Notes: generated by a model from the letters alone, not told the origin. 64,000 nt of DNA from Glebionis coronaria (GCA_025667525.1 CM046882.1:27865394-27929393); one strand, 5' to 3'. Shown: positions 32,906 to 46,980, counted from the stretch's first letter. Made by a program: numbers and translations.

Positions 32906-34558
32906 TTCAAGGTCCATTTAAATTGTTTCATAATCATAAGCCAAGAAAACTTTAAGAGCAAATTGATAAACATCTTCACGCGGCATGGTCATTCTTGTCA
33001 ACACGCTGGATGATACCGTATGCGACCGCGCCAAACTTGTCTCGAAGAATGAACCTTCCAAGTGACTGATACTCCGAGTAACACTCCACAACAAGCAGCC
33101 TCTGAGGGGTCATCTTAACTATCCCATGTTCACCAGCATTCAAAACCATAGGCGTTTCCTCCATGATCTCGCCAGTTGTTATATCATTTCTGCTCAAAAT
33201 TTCGTCAACCTTAACCCCAGCATTGGCAGAGTGGATAAAAAGCCTGGCAACAAATCCACGAGACATCTGCCTCAAAGCAAAAACCCTGCAAGTGAAGCTT
33301 AGTGCACTCCTCACAGGGTCAATATCACACCCCGATGCGACAGAGCCCCTTTTTAAAGACGCAGGTGGTAAAGCAACACGGAAACTGACCCTGTCGCCAG
33401 GCAATGCTTCACCAACTGTCTCACCATTCCGCTGCAAAGACTCAACCTCAGCAATCATACCAGACGGAGCAAACAGAAGTCTGGTATTAAGACTCAATAT
33501 CCCAGAAGAGACCCTCCCAACACCAACAGTACCAACACCCCCAACCACAAATACATCGGCAATACAAACACTCAGCGGCTGGTGAGGGGCCGAATGGGTT
33601 TTGGAATCTTGTCTATGGCCTCGACAACGGTGGGACCTGTGTACCATGCCATCCGAACAGAGCTAACCACCAAATTGTCACCAATACTACCAGAGAGGGA
33701 CAGCGTGTTGACAAGAATGACCATGCCGCGTGAAGATGTTTATCAATTTGCTCTTAAAGTTTTCTTGGCTTATGATTATGAAACAATTTAAATGGACCTT
33801 GAACTTTTTTATGCTGGTGAACATGGGATAGTTAAGATGACCCCTCAGTGGCTGCTTGTTGTGGAGTGTTACTCGGAGTATCAGTCACTTGGAAGGTTCA
33901 TTCTTCAAGACAAGTTTGGCGCGGTCGCATACGGTATCATCCAGCGTGTTGACAAGAATGACCATGCCGCGTGAAGATGTTTATCAATTTGCTCTTAAAG
34001 TTTTCTTGGCTTATGATTATGAAACAATTTAAATGGACCTTGAACTTTTTTATGTGTACCTTGACGAAAGCTACTCTGCTCATATCGTATCCAAACGTAC
34101 GTAATAAACGAGAAACCCTTGTTTTGACCTGTTGGTACCTCAGCAAAGAGTAATCTGCTGCATCAATCTTGTTGATGCAGCAAACTACGTCCCTCACACC
34201 AAAAACACACAAGATTCGAAGGACTTCCATTGCTTGGCCATTCAACAAACCATGGGTTGCATCCACCACAAATAGGGAGCAGGACTGTGGAACTCCACTG
34301 AGGGTGTTCTTGAAGTACCGTCTGTCGCCGGGGGAATCAAGAAGGGTGCAATCATACCCACCTGGGGTGGAGAAATTCTTAACCCCAACATTGACAGTCA
34401 AGCCGCGCTGACGCTCAACTGGCAGAGTGTCAGTAACCCAAGCAAAGTTGTGGTTTGGGTCATCGACGTCACCAGCCGAGTAAATGTAGGAGATGTCCTG
34501 TGAGAGTGCTCTTGCCGGAGTCTGCATCTCCGACAACGGCAATCCCCAGCCTGTTAGT
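32906..34558 (-). pseudogene. EF-1alpha-like translation GTPase gene, broken and rearranged
   Basis: Minus-strand pieces, in order. The P-loop GDADSGKST is at about 34510-34535. A frameshift follows near 34480. The rest of the G domain includes ERQRGLTVNV (effector region), DSPG (G3) and NKID (G4), down to about 34062. After an inserted block (33705-34061) comes the linker GPTVVEAIDKIPKP, another frameshift near 33588, then domains 2 and 3 (VGGVGTVGVGRVSSG, ALPGDRVSFRV, SEYQSLGRFILRDK) to 32976. EF-1alpha brings aminoacyl-tRNA to the ribosome. This copy is very diverged from the canonical one: GDADSGKST replaces GHVDSGKST, and DSPG replaces DAPG. HBS1-like G domains also have DSPG, but domains 2-3 read as EF-1alpha. 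The intron in its leader argues against a processed copy. Confidence 0.82.
33700..34061 (+). repeat. Inverted and direct duplication of the EF-1alpha 3' end
   Basis: Positions 33697-33808 and 33945-34055 are about 110-bp direct repeats carrying the stop codon and 3' UTR of the EF-1alpha-like gene in plus orientation. 33809-33970 adds the last 50 or so codons. The minus-oriented original is 32906-33145. The block sits inside the gene, between the G domain and domain 2, and splits it. Confidence 0.85.
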
Positions 34559-35754
34559 CTGAAAACAGGGAAAATATTAAACCATTATAGTCCAATTATC
34601 ATTTTGTCAAAAGCTATCTATACTACAAATGCAACCAACCAAGCAACAAGTAATTAGCTTGGCTGTAGTAGTTTATAACTCAGAAACAGTTCAAAAGATA
34701 GTTCAAATAAATATAAGCACTTCCAGATTAGTGAATCTGATAGTAATAATATTAACAAAACTTAACAGATGCAAGATTCAACAACATCAACTAACATCAG
34801 ACACATAAAAAAAACTCAGCAGAACATTCAGCAACTAACAAAATGAATTTAAGCTCTAAAATCAGATAAAACAAAATAAATCAGCTCAACGCGTAAACCA
34901 AGCAAAATCTCAGAGAAAAATCAATTCAGCAGCTAGCAAACATATAATACCCAATTTTGCAAGCGTAAAGAACAGGTTAAACCAGAAGCACAGAACAAGT
35001 TCTAAGTGATGAAATTCGCATACATCTTGCTTATTCAACCATAGTGATGAATAAAGTCCTATCACGAGAAACTGATTAAAACAAATCATAATCATCTCAT
35101 CTATATTTAACTAAGAAGCCTCTAAATCAGATCTATCAAAGCAAATTTCAGCCAGAATGTTATACAAATAAAACTTAAATAAAAACATCAAACTCACAGT
35201 TTAACATTAGCAAATCTGCAAAAACTAATCTAAACTCAGATTCCATCAGCTTAAACTTGCATAATAAACTTCAAACATAAATTTATCTAAAACATTTATA
35301 AAGCAGTTAACTAAAAATCCATTTGAAGCCACAACTAAGATTTAAACAAAATGCAATAAACGTTTTGGTTTATTAAACTCACTCGGTCAAAGTTTATTAA
35401 CCTCTCACACACACGTTTATTTTTCTTCGATACTCCCAAAGCCTTTCTTCTCTCTCACTCTTTCACCCCAAAACCCAACCTGTAAAAACAACTATTCACT
35501 TAACCCTAATCAATATGCGTATTCTTATTTGTGAAGCATCAAACATAAAACACAAAGCAACAGCAACGATATATCACTTTTTTTGAACAATAAAACATCA
35601 ATCTAACAATAAAACATATATTTGTGAAGCATCAAACATAAAACACAAAGCAACAGCAACGATATATCACTTTTTGTGAACAATAAAGAATAAGTTTAGG
35701 TTTTACCTTCCAAGTTAGAGGAAGCGGATTTTCAGAAATTCTGGCCACATCGAC
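34559..35754 (-). other. Leader intron and first exon of the EF-1alpha-like gene
   Basis: The minus strand has donor CTTGGAAG|GTAAAA at 35707/35706 and acceptor TTTTCAG|ACTAAC at 34559/34558. An intron of about 1.15 kb joins an in-frame first exon (ISENPLPLTWK) to the P-loop exon. No ATG was identified in the short upstream exon. Intron sequence is AT-rich without other genes. A 53-bp word (AGCATCAAACATAAAAC...) is repeated at 35537 and 35627. Confidence 0.55.
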
Positions 35755-35944
35755 TGGATAAAAGTCACGATTACGGACTGTGGTATCCCTTTTTTTTTTG
35801 TTGGCGGCGACTTACAATAAAGAAGAGATGAGATGTTAGGTCTGAAACCCTAAATTTGGCTTTTATTGTACCCTGAAATGGATCCCATCCGTCATCTAGT
35901 CGGCCCACTTAACTATCTATGGAGTATTTTTCATTATCTAAACA

Positions 35945-36068
35945 GGATACCCGCGCAATGCGACGGCGGGTACCCAGTAACTATATTTTGCGATGAATAA
36001 ACGTATCAAGTTAAACGTTTTCGTGACTTGCATGTTACGTGACTTCAATATTCACTCGATCAGATTTT
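35945..36068 (-). mobile_element. Helitron-family terminus, second copy
   Basis: Matches 5017-5080 (GTACCCGCGCAATGCG-type hairpin, CCCAGTAACTAT). The CTAG end is decayed to TTAG on the minus strand. The element interior continues after the inserted DNA at 39355-39480. Confidence 0.5.
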
Positions 36069-36078
36069 ATATGAATTA

Positions 36079-37209
<1,131 letters not shown>

Positions 37210-37258
<49 letters not shown>
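37210..37258. repeat. (TA)n microsatellite
   Basis: About 49 bp of TA between elements A and B. Confidence 0.97.
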
Positions 37259-37261
<3 letters not shown>

Positions 37262-38279
37262 TAACTTTCTTTTCAGAACCCATATTAGTGCGAGAACTGT
37301 CAGAACCATCTTTTTTACTTCCAATAATACATAAAGTACAACATATTAATACACAATGGCATTTTGGAAAATACATATAATCTTATTTGTATACTGATAT
37401 TTAAGTAGGGGCAATATGGGAATTTTGTTATTACATATCACTTCCTTTTTTTCCTCAATTAACTCTCCACTCACAAAATACGTTATTCAAAACCTAAAAA
37501 AACTAGCCACTCCTCTCATCCGTTTTTTTGGCCGCCGGAAAAAACCGCTTCTGCTTCATCTATATCAATCCATCATTCTTATATTGACTAATACCGTAAG
37601 ATCTATAAGGGAAAAATGGTGGCATGTTTCCATCACAACCCTCTTTCAATAACTGCAGTCGTCACATTCATCATTTGAATTTGACCGATCTACTATTGTC
37701 GTGCTTGGGTATGTGTTCTTAACCAATTTTAAGGCTATTTTAGTTATGCTTATAAAGAAGGCATCGTGTCTTTTCCTGGCCTAGTGTCTTAAATGATTTT
37801 TTTATTGTTAAACATGATAATGTTAACAAAGTTCAACAATGGTTTTTATTACTTGAAGTAATTTAGTTTATATGAATTGTTTATATTTTTTTTCTCACTT
37901 TGCAAATTTTGTTGGATACTATAAATTGATTTTTTCTAAAATGTTCTGTTGGTGCTTTATATGTATATGTTTTCTAATTGTATATCAAACTGAATCATTT
38001 TGAATTTTTCTTCAAGTTCTCTTTTGCGACAAACAACGAAGAAAATGATCAAATGAAAGCGAAGAGGCGTAACAGGCATGCGATTGGATCTAAGAAAAAA
38101 AATAAAAAGAAGGTGCATTTTTCTATGTATTTTTTGTTCATGGAATCTTCTCTAATAAATTTGATTTTATTTCTTTTTACTTAATGTTACTTACTAACTT
38201 ATTTTAGAAAATTGAAAATTTAAGATGATAACAAAAAATATGTGATGGTAAAATGCAGTTGTAAAGATGACGTCTTTCA

Positions 38280-38545
38280 TTTCTAATTGAACATGTATGT
38301 TTTTAGATTAAATTGAACATAAAACATGTATGTTCTGAATTTGACATGTGTGTTTTAGATAGATGTTAAGGATTGAACATGTATGTTTTTTAATTTTTGT
38401 TATGCATTGGACATGTATGTCCTGAAGTGGACATAAAACATATATGTTTTAAATTGGACATGTATGTTTTGAATCAGACATGTATGTTTTGAAGGACATG
38501 TATGTTTTTAGGTTGAATTAGACATGTATGTTCAGATTTCTTATA
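38280..38545. repeat. Degenerate GGACATGTATGTTTTGAA minisatellite
   Basis: About ten imperfect copies of ACATGTATGTTTT separated by short variable spacers. Confidence 0.8.
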
Positions 38546-38669
38546 CGTGTTTATAATAAAAAATTTAATGTATTTTCAGGTGTTGAACGTGGTTGATAAA
38601 GATGGGGACCAAGACCAATATACATCGAGTTCATGTCTACACAAATTACACTTTAAAAGAGAAGACAAT

Positions 38670-38832
38670 GATAACATTTATGTTTTGTGTTTGTCGTAAA
38701 TTTGTATTTGTATAACATTTATGTTTTGTGTTTGTCGTAAACCGAGTTCATGTCTCCACAAATTTGTATTTTTATTGTATTTCAATTGATATTGAATTTG
38801 TATAACATTTATGTTTTGTGTTTGTCGTAAAT
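38670..38832. repeat. Three-copy repeat ACATTTATGTTTTGTGTTTG
   Basis: Copies at about 38671, 38715 and 38803, each followed by TCGTAAA. Part of a larger AATTTGTAT-containing unit. Confidence 0.8.
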
Positions 38833-39278
38833 TTATACATATATGTACTTTGCTTTTGAAAAACATGGATGTTGAAAAAATGATTTTGGAAAGTAAAATT
38901 CAAAAATTAATCCCTAGCTTACGAACATATATGCACTCAACATTTAAAAAACATGCATGATAAAAAATAAACAAAAAATGTAAAAAAAAAATCATAAAAT
39001 TTATGATTTTAGATAAATAATATTTAAAAGAAAATCAAAACAAACATAGAAATTGTCATTCTACTAATATAGAAATTGTCATTTTTAAAATATATAGCAG
39101 ATCGAGTGTTTTTTTTGTTCATGAAAACTTTCCATAAATTGTAAACAAGTTGCTTTTACATTTATGCCCTTGTCCATTTTAATCTAATAAATTAAATCAA
39201 ATTAATTATCTAAATTCTGATTGGTCTATTATGGTTCTGATAGTTCTGACACTTAAAATGGTTCTGACAAGAAAGTCC

Positions 39279-39281
<3 letters not shown>

Positions 39282-39354
<73 letters not shown>
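39282..39354. repeat. (TA)n followed by (GT)n microsatellite
   Basis: About 59 bp TA then 14 bp GT. Confidence 0.97.
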
Positions 39355-39480
39355 AACCCTATCATCAATATCTTACTTCAAAACTAATACATATCTTTCC
39401 TAAAGAATAAATGTTAAGGCTTAAACTTTTTAAAACTTCTAAAATAAAAAGTCTAAATGCTTTATAAAGTATTAAGATAT
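39355..39480 (-). mobile_element. Helitron-family repeat body (continuation)
   Basis: Aligns with 5276-5390 (CATATCTTTCCTAAAGAA, GGCTTAAACTTTTTAAAAC, CTTTATAAAGTATTAAG). With 35945-36068 it forms the same element as at 5014, here split by about 3.3 kb of TA-flanked DNA. Confidence 0.6.
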
Positions 39481-39681
39481 TTCATGTGTTTGATCATTTT
39501 ACATCATTTAACCCCTCATATTTGCTTAAATATGTCTTTGATCACTAAGTTTTGGGTTTAGCTTAACATCAGCGAGTTATAGTTTGTTTCTGGCGAGTTA
39601 CACTCCTTTTGTCATTCAACGAGTTCAAATTTTCTTATTCGTGGATTAGTGAAACCAAACTCCACCGAACCTCGATCTAAC

Positions 39682-40084
39682 TTAATACATACATATGTAA
39701 CTAACGTTTTAAAAAAAGTGCGCCTAAAGTAATAACGTTTCAATTCGTTCACTCAAGTTACTTAAGTATACGGGTTGGCTAAGTAGGTTACTACATATTG
39801 TTAAACTTTATAATACAGGGATTTTGTGGAAGGGTTACCGGTTAAGTAGGTTACACAAAGAACTTAATACTTAAACTCGGTCCCTTAATAGATAAAGAAG
39901 TTACTAACGTTTACAAAATAAATGCGCCTAATAAGTTACTAAAACCGGCTAATGTATGTAAATAAACAAATGAGTAACTCAATTAACCGGTAACATATAC
40001 TTGAGTAACTTGAGTGAACGATTTGAAACGTTATTACTTTAGGCGTACTTTTTTGGAAACGTTAGTTACCTACGTATGTATTAA
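39682..40084. mobile_element. Foldback MITE, about 400 bp
   Basis: Arms of about 105 bp are inverted copies, starting TTAATACATAC and containing TAACTAACGTTT, CGCCTAAAGTAATAACG and CGTTCACTCAAGTTACT. Right arm to 40084. No coding capacity. The target duplication is unclear. Confidence 0.8.
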
Positions 40085-40384
40085 CTCTCTATGTTTTTAA
40101 TGTTAATCCTACAGTTCTTGGTGATTGTTTTCGCTGCGTATCTTGGCTTTGAGATCATCTTGATCTCTATTGTTGCTTCGTTGTTGTTGCGAGTGATTGT
40201 AACACCTCTCACGCCCTCTTGGTTTTTTTATTGCTTCTGTTTAGTGAGATTAGGTGTCGAAGGGATTTGTTCATGTTGTTAGTGGTTTTGTGGTGATATA
40301 AGGTGGTTTAATTGCTTCTTGTTTGTGTTTTTTGCTTGTTCTTGTTTTGTGTGTTATCTATTTTAATTTCTTGATCTGTTATCA

Positions 40385-42422
40385 TGGCTCCATAAGATAA
40401 TAATAAAGGTGAAATAGGAGGTCTAGTAATAATGAGATGTATATGTTTGATCTTCTTTACTTGCATAGTAATGATACAAGTGGTGTTCCTCTAATTGGGT
40501 TTAAATCAAAAAGAACAAAAAACTATAAAATTTGGAAAGCTGCTATGTCTAGGGCTATTCATACTAAAAATAAACTTGGTTTTATTGATGGTAAAACTAC
40601 TTAGCTTGAAGCAGCGGGGTTTTTGCAATATCAATGGGAAAGACTCTTGTGGGGAATGGTAATGAAATAAATGGACTATATTTTCTTAATACAGGTAAAA
40701 AAATATCTTAACAATAATATCTCTCAGTGTTGTTTATCTAAATGTGTTTGGCACAATAGGCTTGGTTATCCTTCTGATAAAGTTTTATATGTGTTATAAG
40801 ATAAACTTAAAATTGATAAAATTGATAGTGATATATGTGATGTTTGTCATTAAACTAAACAAACTAGAGAACCATTTCTATTGAGTGATCATCAAACCAA
40901 GAGTATTGGTGAGTTGATTCACTTGGATGTGTGGGATCCTTATAGGGTTCAAAGTAGAGAAGGTTTTAGATACTTTCTTATTGTAGTTGATGACGACAGT
41001 AGGGATGTATGGTTGTTTTTGTTATAGGGAAAAGATGAAGTGTTTTCTAACATAACTATTTTTGTTAATATGATTTTAACTCAGTTAAGAAAAATGGTTA
41101 AAAAATTTAAAAGTGATAATGGAACTGAATTTGTTAATATTAATATGGACAATTTTTGTAAAGATAAAGGGTTACTTCATCAAACTTCTTGTCCTTACAC
41201 CCTTCAGTAAAATGGTATTGTTAAGAGGAAACATATGCATTTACTGAATGTTGCTAGAGCCCTCATGTTTCAGGGAGGATTACCTTTGAACATGTGGACT
41301 GGTTGTGTTTTAAATGTTGTTTATTTTATTAACAGGATTCCAAGTTTTGTCTTGTGTGGGAAGTCTCCTTGTGAATTAGTCTATAACAATGAACCAAATC
41401 TCTCTTTGTTAAAAACTTTTAGTTGTCTATGTTTTGCAAATGTTTTAAATGACACTGACAGATTTTCATCTAGGTCAGAAAAATCTATCTTTATTGGGTA
41501 TTCTAATGATAAGAAGGGTTATAAACTGTATAACCTTGAGAGTAGAAAAGTTTTCTACTCCAAAGATGTCAAATTCTATGAAACTGTGTTTTTGTATCAG
41601 AATGGGTTTGAGAACAGTGAGTGTGTTGTGAGTTTTGAAGATAAATACAGTTTAAACAATTTTAACCTAGCTGATAATGAGTCAATGTCATATGATCCCA
41701 ATGATGATAAGAGAGATAGTGACCAGAATAGCGGTGAAGGCATAGACAATACATTACTAGGAGGTACTGAAAAAGCTAGTGAAACTAGAGAGAGTGGTGG
41801 TAATCTTGATGATAGTAAACTAGCTGAAGCCACCAATAATGTAGATGAAAATGCAACACTTGATAATAATAGTAGTGAATTTAAAGGTGATGACAATCAA
41901 TATCAAGATTTTGGTAATCTTTTTCAAAGTCTAGAAAATTCCCCAGACAGACGTGATTTGTTTAATCCTAGAAGTTCATCTAGAAAAGTTGTCATGCCTA
42001 AGAAATTTAGTGATTACAAGTTGAATACTAGTGTTAAGTATGGTATAGAAGAATATGTTAATTACTCTTATATTATTAAAGAGAATTACAATTTTTCTAC
42101 TTGTTTGAATAAAGTTGTTGAACCAAAAACCTTTTCCGAAGCCTCTAAAGATATCAGATGGCTTATGGCTTTGAATTTAGAAATGGAGGCTTTAAACAGA
42201 AACGGTACTTGGATTCTTGTTGATCTTCCTGTTGGAAGAAAGCCTATTGGTTGTAAGTGGGTGTACAAGGTTAAATATAAATTTAATGGAGAAATTGAAA
42301 GGTTCAAGGCTAGATTAGTAGCTAAAGGGTATAACGAAATGGAGGGTATAGACTTTGATGAAACTTTTTATCATGTAGTTAAAACATTTTGTACTTCGGT
42401 TCATGTAATACATTTTGGATAA
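40385..42422 (+). pseudogene. Ty1/Copia fragment (gag start, integrase, reverse transcriptase start)
   Basis: Decayed plus-strand Copia of a different family from the one at 13423. Recognisable are the gag N-terminus (VPLIGFKSKRTKNYKIW, about 40487-40545), the pre-integrase histidine motif (WHNRLGYPS) with CDVCH, integrase HLDVWDP and VVDDDSR, DNGTEFVN, and then a long 395-residue frame from 41235. That frame covers the integrase C-terminus, an Asp/Asn-rich spacer and the start of reverse transcriptase (PIGCKWVYKVKYK, FKARLVAKGY). The catalytic YVDD part, RNase H and LTRs are missing. At least five stops precede 41235, and most of gag is deleted near 40610. Confidence 0.88.
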
Positions 42423-42522
42423 TCTTTTATCCTATGCTCTATGTACTATTTGCTATCGATCCAACCCCTGTGACATCCGGATGATCTTTCCGCACTGTTT
42501 TGACCCGACCTAGGGTGTCACA

Positions 42523-43428
42523 TAATAATGTTCCATGCCTCTTGGGTACTCTTGGCAAGAATGTTGCCACCCGCGGCCGAATTAAGGGAATCTTGGTTAT
42601 GAGGTCTTAACCCATTATGGAATGTGGTTATTTGGTGAAGTTGGTTAAAACCATGGTTAGGGCACTTTCTAAGCAATTCTTTGAACTCATCCCAAGCATC
42701 ACTAAAGCATTGATGGTTCTTTTGAGTAAAACCAATGATCGGTTCCTTAAGGTGGTGGTCTTAGAAGGGGAAAAGAACCTATTCACAAACTTTTTCTTTA
42801 AATCCTCCCAAGTGAAAATGCTCATAGAAGGCTCATTGTCTAACCAAATCCCAGCATTACCCTCTAGAAAAAAGGGAAAAAGCATCATCCTAATCACCTC
42901 CGGTGGTACCCCATTTTGCTTAATGGTATTGATCATGGATAAAAACCTCTTAATATGGTCATGAGGGTCATCATTAGGTCTACCAAGAAAGGGTGTGTTT
43001 GAAACCATTTGTATGACACTTGTTTTAAGTTCAAACTTATTAGTGGGTATATCGGGAATAACAATCGCATTCGCATTTCCCTCCACATTTGAGTGAAGGA
43101 TCTCAATCATGGGTCGTTGATCGGCTTGAGTGAAGGATGCTCGGGATCGGCTTGATTGACGGCTTTGTTCTTTCTCTTCCTTTTGGGAGGAAGAGGTACA
43201 CCAATAGGTATATGTGTATGCGATCGAGTTCGCATACAACTCAAAACAAGGAATGAGAGAGGAGCTATCGGTCGACTTTGAAGTGGATAGGATTATCCTC
43301 CTCGAGGGCAATAATGTAAACAAAAGAAAATAACAATAATACGTAGTATAATACTTGGGTGGCAAGACCCCCAATAAGCTTTCTTTCTCAAGATACGCAC
43401 AAGTGAAGGTGGGGGTTAGGTGGCGCAA
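42523..43428 (-). pseudogene. Ty3/Gypsy gag fragment, Athila/Tat type
   Basis: The minus-strand frame includes NPFLGRPNDDPHDHIKRFL-like text (seen as NTPFLGRPNDDPHDHIKRF), GNAGIWLDNEPSMSIFTWED and KKKFVNRFFSPSKT, the retrotransposon gag domain of plant Athila/Tat Gypsies. A frameshift at about 42640 leads on to GGNILAKSTQEAWNII, ending where the Copia fragment side begins. Gag is the capsid-like protein of the element particle. pol is absent. Confidence 0.85.
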
Positions 43429-44012
43429 AGCACTTAAGTACCTATTGACCCTTAGGCTTGCATTTTATAGCAAGACCGCCTATCTATCCACCTTATAGTT
43501 TGTATCTCTTGAATTCTTGCGAATTGGAAGTATTTATCTATTCTTGCCTTTATTATGTTTGATCGATACACGTATTTAGGACCGGAACACCCCCAAATAC
43601 GGTGTATTTCAAAGCAATACTTATGGAGATAGGTGTATTAAGTTTGTAAATGCGTATACGTAAAGTACTTATAGTAATAATATGGAAAATATTTTTGTAT
43701 TTATTGATTTTTTAACAAAATATAATATCTACGTAAAAACCGAGAAAGGCAATATATACAATATATTTTTGGGTGTAACTCTTAGGAAAGAGTTGCTTTT
43801 GTGATTTTTTTTATTTCTTGGTTCAATTCTTAGGAAAGAATTGAGTGTTTTGTATTTTTATATTGTTTTATCTTCTTGATTTTGTTTTTTCTTATTTGGA
43901 TTTATAATACGTAAAAGGAACGTTCACAAAGGAACGGATCCCAAATCCCAATAGTGATCCTCAACTAATCGTCAATCACTACGAATCGAACCGGCAGCGG
44001 CGTCATTTTTAA
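43429..44012 (-). mobile_element. Gypsy leader with primer-binding site
   Basis: Non-coding leader upstream of the gag fragment. At 43991-44006, read on the minus strand, TGACGCCGCTGCCGG resembles the tRNA-Asp primer site used by Athila-type elements, with a few changes. The 5' LTR should begin next to it on the right. Confidence 0.5.
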
Positions 44013-46980
44013 TGTTTGTATTTTAGAGTTTGTTATTCTCGACTCGATCCGAATGGAAAATCCAATTAATCTTAGATCACAATATTGTTCTTGGTATTCG
44101 ATTGATAGTAATTTTTGGTATCTAGATTTATTATAAGCACAAATTGAAAAGGAAAATAGTATGCATACGTAAAATACTACTTACTATTTTAATACAAATT
44201 GCAAGTACAAGTTTTAATGCACAAAATACAAGTATTTATGCTAAATGTACAAGTACCTAATGCATACAAAATATTAAAGCTTGAAATGTAAAAATATGCA
44301 AAGTAAAAGATGAAAATGTAACTAACCCAAAACTAATTAACTAACTTTGTAACTAACTGAAACTACAAGGACCAGATCTCTAACAAACTAAACTAGTAAA
44401 CTATTAAAATCAAACTACCTAACAGCCTAATTTCCAGAGATCAAAGTTGACAAAAAAAATGTTTGACTCTAAAAACGGGCAAGGACAAAGAATAAGCTCG
44501 TTTGAGCTTATTTCAAAAGCTTATCAAGTCTAACTTTTTGCAAAAGGTTTAAAACTGAATTTTAGCTAGGTACTTTAAAAGATTTGAGCTGAATCGACCT
44601 AAAATGCAAAAGAGCTTATTGTGATAAGCTAAAGTTAAGCTACAAGCTTTTCTAAACAAACACTCTAAGATTTTTATACTGAAAACTAAAGAACAGACTT
44701 ATATAAGACTGAAATGACAAGAATTTCAGAAAATGATCAAGTGAATAAGCACTAATCTCAAAATAAGCAAAAACCGGCTTATTTGACCAAGCGTTGACCA
44801 AAAATCTCAAAAAGCTGAAACTTTCTAAAAAGGCTTATGACATGTTTCTAAAGAAGACTGAGTAAGAAAATGCAATGTTTAGTGAAGTAGAAATGGTTGT
44901 AGTGAAAAAGTCCAAGTGCTAAAAGCTGTGCACTACAACAACTTTAATTTGCTTATTTTGAAAATCTAAACTCTGAACTGGACTAAAAGCTTTAGCAATC
45001 TTAAAAGCTGGTGAGATGAGGTTTTCAAAACACTAAAAGTTGAAGTTTAACTCTAAGAAACAAAGAAACTAGGACAAAGTGAAAATTCCAGAGACTTTAA
45101 CTAAGAACTGGACAAATCTTTTTGGTAGCAAATGCCATTTTAACTTTTATTTTGACTCTGAAATCTTGTAAACAGACTTAAGATGGACTAAATGACTGAT
45201 GAAAACAAGTAAAACTCCAGATCTTTAACAACTAAATCAGTTACACTACAAACCAAACACTAGTTTAAATCTGATGAAGAAATTTTAACAAAGCAACTTG
45301 ATTAACAACTTGTGAATTGAGCTAAATCCTTTAAGACAATTTAAGCAAAGCCAACTGCATTAGGAATGAGCTAAATCCAGACACAAACTCACTTGAATGA
45401 AACCCTTAGACTACTTAGACTAGTAATGCAGTAATGGACTAAAATCAATAAGCCAAAACACAAATCAAACAGTATTCAACAATTAAACTCTATATCTAAG
45501 AATTAAACATGGCATTGCACTTTAGGGGAACCAAAACAAGAAACTAGACACCTTTTAGCATGATGCCTCCATTGATGGAGTAGAGAGGCATTGAGCCTTC
45601 TACAACCACTTCCTTCAAACCCAAATTTCAACAATCAATCAACCAAATCACCTTCATAAGCTATCTCTGATCCAATCAACTAAAATCTGCTATAACAGCT
45701 ACCACAGGTACTGAATTGAACTAGAGAACTTCTGGTAACAAAATATGCACTCCAAATCATCAAACACACTCCATTGATCAAGTTTGATCAATGGAAGAAC
45801 AAGGTAACAGTGTATAGAAGTAATGCAGTAGAATTGAGAGACTATTTAAGTGAAAAGAGAACTGAAATTTTATTAATGGAAAATGTTGGTTACAACTATA
45901 TAACTACCTAACTAACTGACTTAGGGTGGTTGTCAATCACCCTAAGTAGTTATAACTACTAATCTGCTAACAAAATAGAGAGGGAAATATTAAGTGTGTG
46001 TGTTTTCACACTTAAGCTACATGTTACAAATGAAGACTACTGGGGCTATCTATATAGTGAATTGCGAGTTAGTTGAGGAGTGGTGACGTGTTGTAACCAA
46101 TAGTTGAGCTCCACGTGGCCTGATTCGGTTAATTATGAATTCCAGCTCATGAACATATTTGGGGATTTTTGAATGAATCAATTTCAGTCTACTTAAGTTG
46201 TTGAGTTGGCTTCCTTGTTTGATTTCGAGCAACTTTCATGTATAAAGTGAAGTCTGAAACGTACTCCTTCTCTTGATCGAATCTGGACGCGTCTTTGTTC
46301 TTGAAAAACCACGTGTCACATTGTGATTTGTCTGATAATTCTCACACGGATCGTTATCCGTTTGAATTATTTAATTAAGTGGAAGTGGCGTGTGAGCATT
46401 TGATTGGTTGAAAGGGTATAGTGCGTTGCACTGTTTGGATTTGGTTATTTATTGCTGGCGGCTGATAGTGGGTGAGGTGGCATTGTGTTGGCGATCCATG
46501 TCAAGCCCTTCCTCTATTCTCATTGGTTGATTATATTAAACACGGATCAAGTAGCAAAGTTTCTATAAAGTTGTCATTTTTAGTCCCTTGACTTGGCAGA
46601 TTCATAACTTGAGCTCCAAACTTCATAGTCGTGACAATTATGGCCCTTTGACTTTCAAACTTACACAATAATGATACTTTGACTGTTTGACTTGATAGTT
46701 GACCGGATTTGACTTTGTTATTGACTTTTCCAAATGTACATCTTTAGTCCTTCATCTTTTGAAAGTTGTCAAGAAAGGTCCTTTGTCTTTGATTGGCTTG
46801 TCACATTGCATCCTTCTTGTGTATTTTCTTCAATAACATGCCTTGAAACCTGTGTTTCATTAATTATGCATCTTTTTACCTACACAAGTGTAAACAAACA
46901 CAAAACACCCCATAATTCTGCTTTTACACATAAAAGTTGGTATTTTGCTTTGTGTTTTAGGGTTTAATATGGTATAATTG
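44013..46980 (-). other. Probable LTR and other repeat DNA, no gene
   Basis: Starts TGTTTGTATTTTAGAG beside the primer site, as an LTR edge would. 44150-45500 is A-rich with many AACTAAA words and no frames. 46600-46900 has the TTTGACTTG and GTCCTTTG words common in plant LTRs. The far LTR edge was not found. Confidence 0.35.

Larger units (their letters stand above)
37259..39281. mobile_element. TA-flanked element B, about 2 kb
   Basis: The left end has ACTTTCTTTTCAGAACC. The right end, inverted, has ACTTTCTTGTCAGAACC, and both add CAGAAC copies further in. (TA)n tracts lie outside both ends. Inside are the ACATGTATG minisatellite and a three-copy 27-bp repeat. A short basic ORF (AKRRNRHAIGSKKKNKKK, about 38055-38112) is not assigned to a family. 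Confidence 0.55.

Noticed and set aside
32976..33647. Treating this frame as an intact EF-1alpha gene
   Set aside because: Its first 20 or so residues are out of frame with the true linker, and the G domain lies beyond an inserted block.
42457..42522. Second LTR edge for the Gypsy fragment (TGTGACATCC ... GGGTGTCACA)
   Set aside because: The stretch is only about 65 bp with inverted ends. It may be a truncated element tip, and no partner was found.
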